Assembly: GCA_016185365.1 (NCBI GenBank)
Contig: JACPNP010000018.1
Coordinates: 1 to 64,000 of the forward strand
From: Terriglobales bacterium
GTDB lineage: Bacteria > Acidobacteriota > Terriglobia > Terriglobales > Acidobacteriaceae
Reading direction: 5' to 3'
DNA: 64,000 bases
Position numbers and translations under genes: made by a program. Below are positions 50,275-59,738 of the stretch, piece after piece (the first letter of the stretch is position 1; the number at the start of each line of letters is the position of its first letter). Below the pieces are notes generated by a model. That model had not been told where the DNA came from, did not search any database, and saw only the letters and a list, made by a program, of their open reading frames with translations.

Positions 50275-52107
50275 ATGCCAACCAGCCCGCTTATCCGGAT
50301 CCTGCGCTACGTGGTCCCGTACGGACTGCAGGTCGCGGCGTCCGTCATCCTGCTGGCCATGGTGGGACTGCTGGACGCGTTCCGCGTCCTGCTCATCGGG
50401 CCGATCTTCGATCGCGTGCTCAATCCCACCACGCATGCGCCCGGCATCACGCTGTTCACGCTGCCAAGCACCGGCCTCGCGTTCAATCTGCATGATTTTG
50501 TGCCCGCCCATTTTCAGAATGATTGGACCGTGGTCGCATTCGCGCTGGTCGTCTCCACGCTGCTCAAGGGCGTGTGCGATTACACGGGAACGTACCTGGT
50601 GAATTACGCCGGCTTCGGCATGATCACCGATCTGCGCAATGACCTCTACAACGCCATCCTGCGCCGTTCGGTGGCGTTCTTCCACCGGCACACCACGGGC
50701 ACGCTGCTCTCCACCATCATCAATGACGTGGAGAAAGTGCAGTTCGCCATGTCCAACGTCCTGGGTGAATTTTTGCAGCAATTATTCACTCTGCTGTTCA
50801 CGGCGGTTGTCGTTGTGTTGCTTGGCGGCAAGCTGGCGTGGGTGCTGGTGGCATTTATCCCATTCGTGGTGTTTTCCTCGCGCAAGATCGGCGGACGCGT
50901 GCGCACCACCACGCGCAAGGGCCAGGACAAGCTCGCCGACATCCAGAACATCCTGCAGGAGACCATCAGCGGCAACCGCATCGTGAAGGCGTTCGGCATG
51001 GAGGCCTGGGAGATCGCGCGCTTCCGCGAAGCGGCGCGCAAGTTGTTCCGCGCCAACCTGCGCTGGGTGCGCGCCCATGCCATCAGCTCGCCGCTGATGG
51101 ACGCCATCGGCGCCATCGCCATCGCTTTCCTGCTCCTGCTGGGACGCGACCAGATCAAGGCCGGGGCCTTCACCGCGGGCACATTCCTCACCTTCATCAT
51201 CGCGGTGTTCAAGCTTTACGACCCGGTGCGCAAATTCGCGCAATTCAACAACAGTTTCCAGCAGGCCATCGGCGCCAGCAGTGAGATCTTCCGCTTCATG
51301 GAATCGGAAGACGACGTGAAGCAGAAACCGAGCGCGGCGGCGCTCAAGGACTTCTCCAAGAACGTGCACTTTGAGAATGTCGGCTTCTCGTATTTGAACG
51401 GGAACGGGGAGGACAAGACCATCCTGCGCGACATCAACCTTGACGCGCGCGCCGGAGAGGTCATCGCGTTCGTGGGGTCCAGTGGCGCCGGCAAGACCAC
51501 GCTGGTGAACCTCATCCCGCGATTCTTTGACGTGGACAGCGGGCGGCTGCTCATCGACGGCCACGACGTCCGCGACCTGACCATCGCTTCACTGCGCTCG
51601 CAGATCGGCATCGTCACGCAGGAAACGATCCTGTTCAATGACACCGTGCGCAACAACATCGCCTACGGCCAGCCAGACGTGACCGACGACAAAGTGGTCG
51701 CGGCGGCCCAGGCCGCATTGGCGCATGACTTCATCCTGCGCATGCCCCAGGGCTATGACACGGTGATCGGCGAACGGGGCGTGTTCCTCTCCGGCGGCGA
51801 GCGCCAGCGCATCGCCATCGCCCGCGCCATCCTGAAGGACGCGCCCATCCTTATCCTCGACGAAGCCACCTCGTCACTCGATTCGGAATCGGAAGCGCTG
51901 GTGCAATCGGCGCTGGGCAATCTCATGTCCGGGCGCACGGTGTTCGTGATCGCGCACAGGCTTAATACCGTGCGCCGCGCCGACCGCATCGTGGTGCTGG
52001 AGAACGGCACCATCGCCGAGATCGGCACGCATGACGGCCTGCTCCAGGGTGAGGGCCTGTACAAACGCCTGTATGATCTTCAATTCGTGGATGCGGAGGC
52101 CCGCTGA
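50275..52107 (+). CDS. MsbA-type ABC exporter (permease-ATPase fusion)
   Basis: 610 residues: six-helix transmembrane domain (about 15-330) and ATPase domain with Walker A GSSGAGKTT, Q-loop, signature LSGGERQR, Walker B ILILDEATSSLDSES and the H-switch in VIAHRLNT. It is a homodimeric half transporter of the lipid A/multidrug exporter type; MsbA is the closest name in operons of this kind. It begins the long plus-strand run to priA, with yicC following after two bases. ATG 50275 is close to its own promoter region. Confidence 0.88.
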   Translation: MPTSPLIRILRYVVPYGLQVAASVILLAMVGLLDAFRVLLIGPIFDRVLNPTTHAPGITLFTLPSTGLAFNLHDFVPAHFQNDWTVVAFALVVSTLLKGVCDYTGTYLVNYAGFGMITDLRNDLYNAILRRSVAFFHRHTTGTLLSTIINDVEKVQFAMSNVLGEFLQQLFTLLFTAVVVVLLGGKLAWVLVAFIPFVVFSSRKIGGRVRTTTRKGQDKLADIQNILQETISGNRIVKAFGMEAWEIARFREAARKLFRANLRWVRAHAISSPLMDAIGAIAIAFLLLLGRDQIKAGAFTAGTFLTFIIAVFKLYDPVRKFAQFNNSFQQAIGASSEIFRFMESEDDVKQKPSAAALKDFSKNVHFENVGFSYLNGNGEDKTILRDINLDARAGEVIAFVGSSGAGKTTLVNLIPRFFDVDSGRLLIDGHDVRDLTIASLRSQIGIVTQETILFNDTVRNNIAYGQPDVTDDKVVAAAQAALAHDFILRMPQGYDTVIGERGVFLSGGERQRIAIARAILKDAPILILDEATSSLDSESEALVQSALGNLMSGRTVFVIAHRLNTVRRADRIVVLENGTIAEIGTHDGLLQGEGLYKRLYDLQFVDAEAR

Positions 52108-52109
52108 CC

Positions 52110-52994
52110 ATGTCCGTCCATTCCATGACCGGCTTCGCCCAGGTCCGCTGGCAGAGCGGGACGCAAGGGTTCGTGCTCGCGCTTAAGTCAGTGAACCACC
52201 GGTATCTCGATCTGCAATTCCGGCTGCCGTCTGACTGCGACGCGCTGGAGATGAAACTGCGCCGCTTGCTCAAAGAAAAGCTGATCCGCGGCCATGTGGA
52301 CGTCACCTTTTCGCTCGATCGCGGCGCTTCCACGGAGTTCCAGTTGAATCGCGAATTGGTAAAGGCTTATGTCGCCGCTTTCCGTGCGGCCGCAACCGAG
52401 ACGGGTCTCACCTCCGAGCCGGACCTGAACGCGGTGCTCAAATTGCCGGGCGCGCTCAACAGCGGCGTCGGCGCGGTGGATGAAGCGTTCGAGTCCGTGG
52501 CCATGGCCCACGCGGAGGAGTGCATCGCCAAGCTCAATGAGATGCGCGCGGAAGAAGGACGCGGCATCGAACACGAACTGCGCCGCAGCATGGCACGCCT
52601 CGCGGCCTCGACCGACGAGGTGGAACAGATGCGCGTGGCCATCTCCCGCGCCTGCCTGGACAAAGTCCACGCGCGCATGAATGAGTTGATCAGCGGCAAG
52701 GCCGACCAGGACCGCATCCTCCAGGAAGCCGCCATGCTCGCCGAACGCAGCGACATCGAAGAGGAGATCGTCCGGCTCAAGGCCCATATCAAGCATTTCA
52801 TCGGACTGCTCTCCGGGAGCGGGGAGATCGGCAAGAAGCTGGATTTCCTGTTGCAGGAGCTGAATCGCGAGGCCAACACCATGCTCTCGAAGACCAGCGG
52901 CATCGCCGGCGACGGCCTGCGCATCACCGAACTCGGCCTGGCCATGAAAGCGGAGATCGAGAAGGCCCGCGAACAGGTGCAGAACATCGAGTGA
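52110..52994 (+). CDS. yicC: YicC-family endoribonuclease
   Basis: 294 residues. N-terminal YicC domain: SMTGFAQVRWQSGTQGFVLALKSVNHRYLDLQFRLPSD; C-terminal DUF1732: LQEAAMLAERSDIEEEIVRLKAHIKHFIGLLSGSGEIGKKLDFLLQELNREANTMLSKT. YicC is reported to be a metal-dependent endoribonuclease acting on regulatory RNA. It usually sits before gmk, as here. Confidence 0.93.
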   Translation: MSVHSMTGFAQVRWQSGTQGFVLALKSVNHRYLDLQFRLPSDCDALEMKLRRLLKEKLIRGHVDVTFSLDRGASTEFQLNRELVKAYVAAFRAAATETGLTSEPDLNAVLKLPGALNSGVGAVDEAFESVAMAHAEECIAKLNEMRAEEGRGIEHELRRSMARLAASTDEVEQMRVAISRACLDKVHARMNELISGKADQDRILQEAAMLAERSDIEEEIVRLKAHIKHFIGLLSGSGEIGKKLDFLLQELNREANTMLSKTSGIAGDGLRITELGLAMKAEIEKAREQVQNIE

Positions 52995-53184
52995 TGGTGC
53001 ACGGGTAGGGTCATTGGGATTCCGCCCTTTCCTGGCGGTTGGAAACCGGGAAGTCGTCCTCAGACCATGCCATTGGTAACTAACTGCACCGGCCCGGAGG
53101 CACTATACTTGTTGGTGCAGACTCCCAGTCGCCGCCTTGGCGCTTGCAAACGGCTAAAGGCCGACGGCTAACGGCTGCTTTTCC

Positions 53185-53886
53185 ATGGCTGGCATCCTGT
53201 TCATCATCTCCGCGCCCTCCGGCTCCGGCAAATCCACGCTGGTGAATGAACTCTTGCGCCTGGTCAAAGGCTTGGAGTTCTCGGTGAGCTACACCACGCG
53301 CGGACTGCGGGGCAGCGAGCGGGAAGGCCGGGAGTATCACTTCGTCACGCGCGAGAGATTTGAGGCCATGATCGCCGCGGGTGAGTTTTTGGAACACGCG
53401 GAGGTGTACGGACATTACTACGGCACGGCAGCGCACACACTGGAGGACGCGGCCACGCGTGGCTGCGATCTCTTGCTCGACATCGACGTGCAGGGCGCGG
53501 TGCAGGTCAAGGAGAAGCGGCCGGGATCCGTCAGCATCTTCATCCTGCCGCCCTCGCGCCAGGTCCTGGAGAAGCGGCTGCGCAACCGCAGCATGAGCGA
53601 AGGCGCGGTGGATGACAAAGTGATCGAGCTGCGCCTGCAGGAAGCCCGCAAGGAGATTGAGAATTCGCCCGTTTACGACTATAGTCTGGTGAACGACCGG
53701 CTCGACGATTCGGTGGACCATCTGTCGTCCATCGTGCTCGCCGAACGTGCCCTGCGTTCCGGGGGAGCGCTGTCCCCGGAAGAGCAGCGCGCAGTCGCCA
53801 TCGCCAAGATCTGTTCCCAGCGCAGTGGGCCGAACCGGAAGTTACGAGCGATCCTGGACACGTTCGGCCAGGCAGTCGCGAATTAA
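53185..53886 (+). CDS. gmk: Guanylate kinase
   Basis: 233 residues, somewhat longer than E. coli (207), extra at the C-terminus. P-loop SAPSGSGKSTLV, GMP-binding SYTTRGLRGSEREGREYHFV and DIDVQGAVQVKEK, lid RNRSMSEGAVDDKVIELR. It phosphorylates GMP to GDP. The ATG at 53185 follows a 190-base gap after yicC, so a separate promoter is possible. Confidence 0.95.
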   Translation: MAGILFIISAPSGSGKSTLVNELLRLVKGLEFSVSYTTRGLRGSEREGREYHFVTRERFEAMIAAGEFLEHAEVYGHYYGTAAHTLEDAATRGCDLLLDIDVQGAVQVKEKRPGSVSIFILPPSRQVLEKRLRNRSMSEGAVDDKVIELRLQEARKEIENSPVYDYSLVNDRLDDSVDHLSSIVLAERALRSGGALSPEEQRAVAIAKICSQRSGPNRKLRAILDTFGQAVAN

Positions 53887-53916
53887 GGAAAGTTCCCCAA
53901 GTAGAGGACCCGCACT

Positions 53917-54144
53917 ATGAAGATTGACGGTTTCGACAGCAAGTATCGTTACATCCACGTGGCCGCGCGCCGCGCCCGGCAGTTGCAGTCGGGAGCGCCC
54001 GCGCTGGTCAAGACCGAGTCCCGCAAGGCCAGCAAAGTGGCCCAGGATGAGATCGATGCGGGCCTGGTGAACTTCACGGCGGAAGAGAAGCCGGCAACGC
54101 CGCTCACGCCGGCAGAGACGCATTTCGACGGCGGCAGCCACTAG
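53917..54144 (+). CDS. rpoZ: RNA polymerase omega subunit
   Basis: 75 residues: DSKYRYIHVAARRARQLQSGAPALVKTESRKASKVAQDEIDAGLVNF. The omega fold (YR.V..AA.RARQL) and position between gmk and coaBC identify it. It stabilises beta-prime in core polymerase and helps bind (p)ppGpp in proteobacteria. Somewhat short, with a Pro/Thr-rich C-terminal tail. Confidence 0.93.
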   Translation: MKIDGFDSKYRYIHVAARRARQLQSGAPALVKTESRKASKVAQDEIDAGLVNFTAEEKPATPLTPAETHFDGGSH

Positions 54145-54176
54145 GCTTGCCACCGGAACCCCCTCCCGGGCATCCA

Positions 54177-55403
54177 ATGGACATGAAGATCGCGCTCGGC
54201 GTCACCGGCGGCATCGCGGCTTACAAGGCCGCGGAGGTCACCCGTATGCTGCAGGATCTCGGGGTGCAGGTGCAGGTGGTGATGACCCGCTCGGCGCAGG
54301 AGTTCGTCCGCCCGCTCACCTTCGCCTCGCTCACCGGACGCAAAGTCATTACCGGCCTGTTCGCGCCGGAAGGCGCGGAGTCAACGCCCAACGTAGAGAG
54401 CGCCATCGAGCACATCGCCGTGGCCCAGGAGATCGAGGCGCTGCTGGTCGCTCCGGCCACGGCGGACGTCATCGCCAAGTTTGCCCAGGGCGTGGCCGAT
54501 GATTTCCTGACCACACTCTATCTCGCGACCAAAGCCCCTGTGGTCGTGGCGCCGGCCATGAATGTGAATATGTGGGAACATCCGGCGACCCAGGAGAACC
54601 TGCGCATCCTCCGGGAGCGCGGGGTGCGCATCGTGGAGCCGGACAGCGGCTACCTGGCTTGCGGCATGATCGGAGCCGGACGATTGGCCGCGAATGAAAG
54701 CATCGTGAACGCCGTGATGGAAACGCTGGAAGGCGCGCGCGACCTTGCCGGCGAGACCGTCTTGGTCACCGCCGGGCCCACACGCGAGCCCATCGATCCG
54801 GTGCGTTTCATCGGCAACCGCTCCAGCGGCAAGATGGGATATGCCATCGCGGAGGCGGCGCAGCGCCTGGGCGCGCGCGTCATCCTCATCAGCGGGCCCA
54901 CCGCGCTCACCCCGCCGGGCAAGGTGGAGTTTGTGGGCGTGGAGACGGCGGAGCAGATGCGCAGCGCGGTCCTGGCGCGGATGGACGAGGCCACCATCAT
55001 CATCAAGACCGCGGCGGTCGCGGATTACCGCCCGAAACAGGTGGTGGTGCAGAAGATCAAGCGTAAAGGCGAGATGAATCTGGAACTCGAAGCCACCATG
55101 GACATCCTGGCCGAGATCGCCAAGAAACGCGCGCAACAGATCATGATCGGATTTGCCGCCGAGACGGAGAACGTGGTGGAGAACGCGCGCGGCAAACTGG
55201 ACCGGAAGTCGCTGGACGCGATCGTGGTGAATGACGTGTCCCAACCCGGCATCGGCTTCGACTCGGACCGAAACAAAGTCACCGTCCTCACCCGCGACGA
55301 ACAGATCGAGCTGGCCGAGGCGCCGAAAAGCACGATCGCGCGGCAGATCCTGAAGTTTGTGGCCACGCTCAAGCACAAACGCGCTTCGGCTGTCGCCAAT
55401 TAG
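54177..55403 (+). CDS. coaBC: Bifunctional CoA biosynthesis protein CoaBC
   Basis: 408 residues. The CoaC half (about 1-180) has IALGVTGGIAAYKAAEV, VVAPAMNVNMWEHPAT and the Cys in YLACGMIGAGRLA; the CoaB half has AGPTREPIDPVRFIGNRSSGKMG and AAVADYRP. It makes phosphopantothenoylcysteine and decarboxylates it to 4-phosphopantetheine. ATG at 54177 or, two codons later, 54183. It begins 32 nt after the rpoZ stop. Confidence 0.95.
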   Translation: MDMKIALGVTGGIAAYKAAEVTRMLQDLGVQVQVVMTRSAQEFVRPLTFASLTGRKVITGLFAPEGAESTPNVESAIEHIAVAQEIEALLVAPATADVIAKFAQGVADDFLTTLYLATKAPVVVAPAMNVNMWEHPATQENLRILRERGVRIVEPDSGYLACGMIGAGRLAANESIVNAVMETLEGARDLAGETVLVTAGPTREPIDPVRFIGNRSSGKMGYAIAEAAQRLGARVILISGPTALTPPGKVEFVGVETAEQMRSAVLARMDEATIIIKTAAVADYRPKQVVVQKIKRKGEMNLELEATMDILAEIAKKRAQQIMIGFAAETENVVENARGKLDRKSLDAIVVNDVSQPGIGFDSDRNKVTVLTRDEQIELAEAPKSTIARQILKFVATLKHKRASAVAN

Positions 55404-55461
55404 CCGCCAGTCACATCCTGATCCCTTCGCAAAATGAGAGTCGGTTAGACTAGGTAAGCCC

Positions 55462-56199
55462 ATGCCCCTCGACTCAGAGTCCAAGCGTCGACTTGCTACG
55501 CATTTGGAGTACTACCGCGAACTTGGTATCCATGATTTCTATCGCCGCGGCGACGCGCCGCCGGCTGAGGTCATCCCCGTGTTAACGGCGGTCGCCGAGC
55601 CGCCGCAGCCCGGTGGTGACAAGCGCGAAGCCTTGGCGGCCATCCGCGCCGAGATCGGGGATTGCACCCGCTGCCGGTTGCATCAAGGGCGCAAGAACAT
55701 CGTGTTCGGCGTGGGCAACGTGGATTGCGAGATCATGTTCGTGGGCGAAGGCCCGGGCGCGGACGAGGACCAGCAGGGTGAACCCTTCGTGGGCCGCGCG
55801 GGACAGCTGCTCAACAACATGATCCAGGCCATGGGCCTGCGGCGCGAACAGGTGTACATCGCGAATGTGGTGAAGTGCCGTCCGCCGGGCAACCGCACGC
55901 CGGAACGCGACGAGTGCGACACCTGCGGCCCGTTCCTGATGCGGCAGGTGGAGACCATCCAGCCAAGGATCATCGTGGCGCTGGGCGCGACCGCCGCGAA
56001 ATACCTGCTGGGAGTGAATGATTCCATGAGCAACCTGCGCGGCCGCATCTATGATTTCCGTTCGACCAGGCTCGCCGTGACCTACCATCCCGCGTTCCTG
56101 CTTCGCGACCCGCGCCAGAAGGCCGAAGCGTGGAAAGACCTGCAGATGGTGATGAAGTTTCTGGGCATGGCGGTGCCTGGGAAGAAGAAAGAAGAGTGA
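55462..56199 (+). CDS. Type 4 uracil-DNA glycosylase
   Basis: 245 residues. The iron-sulfur ligands are CTRC near residue 70 and the later pair in [15 protein letters not shown]. Uracil-recognition motifs are [23 protein letters not shown] and [11 protein letters not shown]. It belongs to the family 4 [4Fe-4S] UDGs common in thermophiles and many bacteria, which excise uracil from DNA. The N-terminal 60 residues are an acidic extension often annotated separately. Followed by priA after 51 nt. Confidence 0.92.
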   Translation: MPLDSESKRRLATHLEYYRELGIHDFYRRGDAPPAEVIPVLTAVAEPPQPGGDKREALAAIRAEIGDCTRCRLHQGRKNIVFGVGNVDCEIMFVGEGPGADEDQQGEPFVGRAGQLLNNMIQAMGLRREQVYIANVVKCRPPGNRTPERDECDTCGPFLMRQVETIQPRIIVALGATAAKYLLGVNDSMSNLRGRIYDFRSTRLAVTYHPAFLLRDPRQKAEAWKDLQMVMKFLGMAVPGKKKEE

Positions 56200-56250
56200 T
56201 GTCTCCCGGCCTGTTCAAACTTCTCCGCACCCTTGTGTTGAAATAAGGTT

Positions 56251-58779
56251 GTGCCCGCATTCTGCGACGTCGCCCTGCCCGTCCCCCTGGAGATAGCCTT
56301 TACCTACGCCGTGGGCGAAACCGCGCCGGTCGTGGGCGGGCGGGTGCTGGTGCCCTTCCGCGCCAAGCGATTGGTGGGCATCGTCACGCGGCTGCATGAC
56401 ACCGCGCCCAGCGTAAAAGCCAAACCCATCCTCACGGTGATGGACACCGCGCCGGTACTCGACGACGGCCTGCTCGGGCTTGGACAGTGGATCGCGGATT
56501 ACTATCTTGCGCCGCCCGGGGAGGTTTTCCGCTCGATGCTGCCCCTGGTGGCGGAGGTGAAGCGGGGGACCGCGTACTCGATCACAGAGACAGGCCTTGC
56601 GGCGCTGCATGACTCGGCCAACATCGGCTCCTCCCGCCGCTCCAAGCGGAGCGCGGAAGAACAGACGCTTGAGTATGAAGCGCTCGACTTCCTCGCCAAT
56701 CACGAGGACGGCGCGGTGCGTGGATCGAAGCTTCGCTCCGCCACCGGCATCGCGCGCGCTCTCCTCGAAGGCATGGTGCGCAAGAAATGGATCACCCGCG
56801 AGGATGTGTCCGCGGTCCGTGACGCCTCGCGCACGGTGCGCGTCGCGGTCCTGGTCGAGGCAGCGGCCGGATCATCCAAAGATTTGTCATCCCGAGCGAG
56901 GCGCGAAGCGCCGAGTCGAGGGACCCCTTTGGTGACCACGGAAGATGAAGTCAAAGGGAAGAAGTTGAATGCCAACCAGCAAACACTCCTCTCTTCTCTC
57001 GCCATCGCCGGTGGCCGCCAACGAGTCGATGAACTCAATCAGCTGGCCGTGCCGCGCAGCACCCTGCAGACGCTGGTCAAGCGCGGCCTGGTCGAGATCG
57101 TGGAGGAGCCGGCGGATTTCAAGGTCGCAAGCATCACCACGCGCTCGCCGCTCGAATTCGAACTTACTGCTGCGCAGCGTACTGCGCTGGATACGATCGA
57201 AGCGGCCATCCATGCGCGTAAATTTTCCGTCTCGCTCATCCACGGGGTGACCGGCTCGGGCAAAACGGCTGTCTATCTCAGCGCGATGCGGCAGGTGCTG
57301 GCCGAGGGCCGCTCCGCCATCATGCTGGTGCCGGAGATCGGCCTGACGCCGGCCGCGGCCGCGCACCTGCACACGGTCTTCGGCGAGGAAGTCGCGATCC
57401 TGCACTCTGGCCTTACCGACCCGGAGCGCGCCGAGCAATGGCACCGCATCCATCGTGGCGAGGCACGGATCGTGGTGGGCACGCGCTCCGCGGTCTTCGC
57501 GCCGGTGAAGGACCTGGCCTTGATCGTGGTGGATGAGGAACACGACCATTCCTACAAGCAGGAGGAGACGCCGCGCTATCACGCGCGTGACGTGGCGGTG
57601 ATGCGCGGCAAGTCAAGCGGCGCGGCTGTGGTGCTGGGTTCGGCCACGCCGTCGCTGGAGTCGTTCCACAACGCGCAAAAAGGGAAGTACGCGCTGATCG
57701 AGTTGAAAGACCGCGTGGCCGACCGTCCGCTGCCGGAGGTGGAGATCGTGGATCTGCGCCGCGAGTTCCAGGAGACCGGCGAAGACCAACTGTTTTCGCG
57801 ACGTCTGATCGAAGAGGTGCAACAGCGCGTCCAGGCGGGTGAGCAAGCCATCATCCTGATGAACCGCCGCGGATACTCCGCCGTGGTCCTCTGCCGCGCC
57901 TGCGGACAGACCGTGCAGTGCAAGAACTGCGCCATCGCGCTGACGCACCACAAAGGGTCGGCGCGGCTGGAATGCCATTACTGCGGATTCCGCGCGGCGG
58001 TGCCGAAGAAGTGCCCGCAGTGTGAGAGCGAGTATGTCTATTTCCTCGGCAGCGGCACGGAGAAAGTGGAAGAGCGGCTGCACGCGGCATTCCCCACGGC
58101 GCGCATCGGTCGCCTGGACCGCGACACCGTGCGTGGGCGTTATGACTTCGAGCGCATGCTCAATCAGCTCGACTCCGGCGAGATCGATCTATTGGTGGGC
58201 ACGCAGATGGTGGCCAAGGGGCATGATATCCACGGCGTCACCCTGGTGGGCGTGGTGGGCGCGGACTTCGCGCTCGGTTTCCCGGACTTCCGCGCCGCCG
58301 AGCGCACCTTTCAGTTGCTCACGCAGGTGGCCGGACGCGCGGGCCGCGGCAAGATCCCGGGAAAAGTGGTCTTGCAGACCTACTACCCCGACCACTACGC
58401 CATCCAGTTCGCGCAACAGCATGACTTCACCGGATTCGCGGCCAAAGAGCTGCAGTTCCGCAAGTGGATGCATTATCCGCCGTACACGGCCGTGGCCAAC
58501 GTGCTGGTGCGGAGTGACGATCTGCAACACGCGCTGCGCTATTCGGGGGAGCTCGGTCAATGGTTCAAGCACACGAGCATGGAAGGCGTGCGCGTGATGG
58601 GCCCGGCGGCCGCGCCCATCGTGCGACTCAAACGTGACTACCGCTATCACTTCGTGTTGAAGGCCGCGAGCCGGGAAAAGCTGAATGGCGTCCTGCGCGC
58701 GATGCTGCGCTTCGCGGACGAACGCAAGATCCCACGCACGAACGTCATCGTGGACATGGACGCGGTGAGCCTGATGTAG
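56251..58779 (+). CDS. priA: Primosomal protein N' (PriA helicase)
   Basis: 842 residues with a GTG start (GTGCCCGCATTC) preceded by AAGG. The N-terminal 3'-DNA-binding domain, a winged-helix region and superfamily 2 helicase motifs follow: LIHGVTGSGKTAVYL, DEEHDHSYKQEE and ATPSLES, plus an eight-cysteine zinc region CRACGQTVQCKNC...CHYCGF...CPQC. PriA restarts collapsed replication forks. Residues at about 205-235 (SSKDLSSRARREAPSRGTP) come from a palindromic repeat lying in frame within the gene, listed separately. Last gene of the plus-strand run. Confidence 0.95.
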   Translation: MPAFCDVALPVPLEIAFTYAVGETAPVVGGRVLVPFRAKRLVGIVTRLHDTAPSVKAKPILTVMDTAPVLDDGLLGLGQWIADYYLAPPGEVFRSMLPLVAEVKRGTAYSITETGLAALHDSANIGSSRRSKRSAEEQTLEYEALDFLANHEDGAVRGSKLRSATGIARALLEGMVRKKWITREDVSAVRDASRTVRVAVLVEAAAGSSKDLSSRARREAPSRGTPLVTTEDEVKGKKLNANQQTLLSSLAIAGGRQRVDELNQLAVPRSTLQTLVKRGLVEIVEEPADFKVASITTRSPLEFELTAAQRTALDTIEAAIHARKFSVSLIHGVTGSGKTAVYLSAMRQVLAEGRSAIMLVPEIGLTPAAAAHLHTVFGEEVAILHSGLTDPERAEQWHRIHRGEARIVVGTRSAVFAPVKDLALIVVDEEHDHSYKQEETPRYHARDVAVMRGKSSGAAVVLGSATPSLESFHNAQKGKYALIELKDRVADRPLPEVEIVDLRREFQETGEDQLFSRRLIEEVQQRVQAGEQAIILMNRRGYSAVVLCRACGQTVQCKNCAIALTHHKGSARLECHYCGFRAAVPKKCPQCESEYVYFLGSGTEKVEERLHAAFPTARIGRLDRDTVRGRYDFERMLNQLDSGEIDLLVGTQMVAKGHDIHGVTLVGVVGADFALGFPDFRAAERTFQLLTQVAGRAGRGKIPGKVVLQTYYPDHYAIQFAQQHDFTGFAAKELQFRKWMHYPPYTAVANVLVRSDDLQHALRYSGELGQWFKHTSMEGVRVMGPAAAPIVRLKRDYRYHFVLKAASREKLNGVLRAMLRFADERKIPRTNVIVDMDAVSLM
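56886..56934 (+). repeat. Palindromic repeat element inside priA
   Basis: GTCATCCCGAGCGAGGCGCGAAGC... matches the AGCGAGCGAAGCGAGTCGA intergenic repeat type also seen at 5317-5345. It is in frame and encodes a short Ser/Arg-rich linker between the N-terminal DNA-binding part and the helicase part, where an insertion would be tolerated. Confidence 0.55.
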
Positions 58780-59252
58780 TCAGCTTCGGGCGAGGATCTC
58801 GCGGACCAGTCCGAGCAGACTGCCGCCGGCCAGCGGCATGGGCGTGAAGCTCAGTAGAAAGATGACGGCGGCCGCGACCGCCAGCCGGCGGCGATCCGCG
58901 GGCAACGGCTGCTGGTTCTCCACCGGCGGATGCCGCATCATGAAGCGCAGCGCGATCAACCACACCAGCCATCCGCTCCAGAAGAACAAAGCCAGAGGCG
59001 CCATGAGGACGATCACCAGCAGCGTGATGCGCCGGTGCGCGCGCGGATCCAGCGCATAGATCAGATGCCCGCCGTCGAGTTGTCCGCCGGGAATGAGGTT
59101 CAGTGCCGTGGCCAACATGCCGGTCCACGCCGCCACCGCCATCGGGTGCAGATAGAGTCCAACGTCGCCCGCCGCGCTCTGTCCGTAAGCGCCGAATGTC
59201 TCCAGCAAATAAAATACGATGTGAAACGCCGGTGGATATCCAACGCTGGTCA
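58780..59252 (-). pseudogene. Site-2-protease (M50) gene, 5'-truncated
   Basis: What remains is the C-terminal portion: LYLHPMAVAAWTGMLATALNLIPGGQLDGGHLIYALD, with the N-x2-P-x3-LDGG zinc-ligand motif of M50 proteases, then three more hydrophobic segments. The HExxH half is absent; the reading frame enters the IS element at the CTAG target site, so the ORF track's N-terminal MLSRFCRPCLFHDFAEAICRYA is IS sequence. It cannot be active as it stands. It converges on priA. Confidence 0.8.
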
Positions 59253-59738
59253 CTAGGGCGTATCGACATATGGCTTCAGCAAAATCATGGAACAAGCAAG
59301 GGCGACAAAAGCGTGAAAGCAATTCTTGTTTTTGTCGTAGCGTGTGGCCAGCCGGCGGAAGTGTTTGAGTCGGGCAAACGTGCGTTCGATGCTCACCACC
59401 TGGCCTCCGTTGCTTTCGATGTGCTGCACAATGGCATCGGAGTCATAGCCTCTGTCCGCGATCACCACCCTGGTCCGACGTTCCCCCAGCAGCGTCTGGG
59501 CTTGAGTGGCATCATGGACCTGTCCGGCGGTCAGCTGGAAATCGACTGGTTCCCCCGACTGATTGCAGAGCAGGTGAATCTTGGTCGTCAATCCTCCTCG
59601 GCTACGCCCCAGAGCCTGGTCGCCGCCCCCTTTTTGCGGCCCGTGGCCGCCTGCTGGTGGGCCTTGACAATAGTTGAATCCAGCATCAGGTACTGGTTGC
59701 GACGATCCTTCACCAGAGCCGCGAATACACGCTCCCAC
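59253..59738 (-). CDS. IS5-family transposase, second frame (orfB), shortened
   Basis: 161 residues in the -1 frame relative to orfA: DQALGRSRGGLTTKIHLLCNQSGEPVDFQLTAGQVHDATQAQ, ADRGYDSDAIVQHIESNGGQVV, SIERTFARLKHFRRLATRYDKN. The DDE domain normally has ~27 more residues between the ESNGGQVV and ER..ARLKHFRR segments (the SNRK...RN.VERFF stretch), so this copy has an internal deletion and is probably inactive. The slippery AAAGGGG at 59627-59633 is placed for programmed -1 frameshifting. The stop codon is formed by the CTAG target site. Confidence 0.8.
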   Translation of the reverse strand: MGACIRGSGEGSSQPVPDAGFNYCQGPPAGGHGPQKGGGDQALGRSRGGLTTKIHLLCNQSGEPVDFQLTAGQVHDATQAQTLLGERRTRVVIADRGYDSDAIVQHIESNGGQVVSIERTFARLKHFRRLATRYDKNKNCFHAFVALACSMILLKPYVDTP

